DNA of 5,721 nt from Spirochaeta sp. (GTDB lineage: Bacteria > Spirochaetota > Spirochaetia > Spirochaetales_E > Spirochaetaceae_B). The notes under the pieces are model-generated. The model was given only the letters and a program-made list of their open reading frames with translations. It was not told the origin of the DNA and ran no database searches. Shown in pieces: positions 5,409-5,721 of this stretch. How positions within the stretch are numbered: the first letter of the stretch is position 1; each line of letters begins with the position of its first letter. Both the position numbers and the translations under genes were made by a program. The stretch lies in the NCBI GenBank assembly GCA_030590585.1, contig JAUUYD010000173.1, positions 1-5,721 of the forward strand, given 5' to 3'.

Positions 5409-5721
5409 GTGAATGTAATGAAAAGAGCCATAATCATGTTTTTGTTGATCTCTGCCGCGATTGCGCTGGGAGCCGCTGAGGTTACCGTCATCAGTTTTTC
5501 CGGATCTGTGGAAATTAAAGAACCCGGCGGAGTATGGACAGCGGTGTCGGCCGGACAGGTCGTTTCCACCCGATCCATGATTTCCACCGGATTCGGTTCC
5601 CGGGCAAAACTATCCGCCGGGGGAATGGAATTGAATCTCCAGCCCCTCACTCGGATCAGCATCGACAGTCTCACCAGTGACGGTGAAACCACCCGTACCA
5701 CCATGTCCCTTCAGTCCGGTC
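5409..5721 (+). CDS. FecR-domain secreted protein, 5' part only (runs off the right edge)
   Basis: I translated 104 codons from GTG 5409 to the edge. Residues 1-23 (MNVMKRAIIMFLLISAAIALGAA) form a signal peptide. The rest, EVTVISFSGSVEIKEPGGVWTAVSAGQVVSTRSMISTGFGSRAKLSAGGMELNLQPLTRISIDSL, follows the FecR-domain (PF04773-type) pattern: a G.V.V opening, a W..l..G..v turn, then an i.TG..s.a.l......l.l.p.t.i.i core. Classical FecR is a membrane anti-sigma sensor working with FecA and FecI. Here the protein has a signal peptide, no sigma factor or TonB receptor is visible, and its neighbours are envelope proteins, so a periplasmic structural or binding role is more likely than iron sensing. It follows the barrel gene by 20 bases, in the same operon. 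Its C-terminal part, which would show the architecture, is outside the window. Confidence 0.85.
   Translation, partial: MNVMKRAIIMFLLISAAIALGAAEVTVISFSGSVEIKEPGGVWTAVSAGQVVSTRSMISTGFGSRAKLSAGGMELNLQPLTRISIDSLTSDGETTRTTMSLQSG

Noticed and set aside
5312..5704. 130-codon open frame on the minus strand
   Set aside because: It spans antisense to the end of the barrel gene, the gap with its ribosome binding site, and the FecR-domain gene. The plus-strand readings have signal peptides and domain patterns; this frame has none.
5409..5721. A classical FecIRA iron-signalling system
   Set aside because: The FecR-like protein has a signal peptide, and no sigma factor or TonB-dependent receptor motif is seen. 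The upstream barrel has no recognisable plug or TonB box.

Overview
The window suggests a diderm bacterium that uses a V/A-type rotary ATPase, most likely a spirochaete of the Spirochaeta/Treponema type. This rests on three things: the ATPase is of the archaeal/vacuolar rather than the F type; next to it lie an outer-membrane-barrel-like protein with a terminal phenylalanine and a FecR-domain protein with a signal peptide; and the base composition is moderate. No RNA gene or single-copy marker is present, so the taxonomy is an inference.

Left part, minus strand (about 1-3362): the first three genes of a V-type ATPase operon, read leftwards in the order G/H-like peripheral-stalk subunit, subunit C (the eukaryotic subunit d equivalent), subunit I (the eukaryotic subunit a equivalent). 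Both junctions are 4-base ATGA stop/start overlaps. Subunit I is open to the left edge; 649 codons are visible and only its extreme C-terminus is missing. The other subunits (K, E, F, A, B, D) are presumably beyond the left edge.

Middle (3363-3625): a 263-base divergent intergenic region with candidate promoters in both directions, a perfect 16-bp AT-rich palindrome on the ATPase -10 element, a C7/G7 tract just upstream of the ATPase -35, and two inverted copies of a 14-bp sequence. One copy contains the start codon of the first ATPase gene; the other lies near the start of the right-hand transcription unit.

Right part, plus strand (3626-5721): three co-directional genes, all with signal peptides. 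They are an unrecognised 153-residue secreted protein whose gene carries a G9 tract, a 434-residue probable outer-membrane beta-barrel translated from a GTG that overlaps the previous stop, and the start of a FecR-domain protein that runs off the right edge. They look like one envelope operon of unknown job. The most interesting signals are the in-frame G9 tract in a gene translationally coupled to the barrel gene, the inverted-repeat-flanked divergent promoter region, and the three-gene envelope cluster itself. None of these is proven to be a new system.
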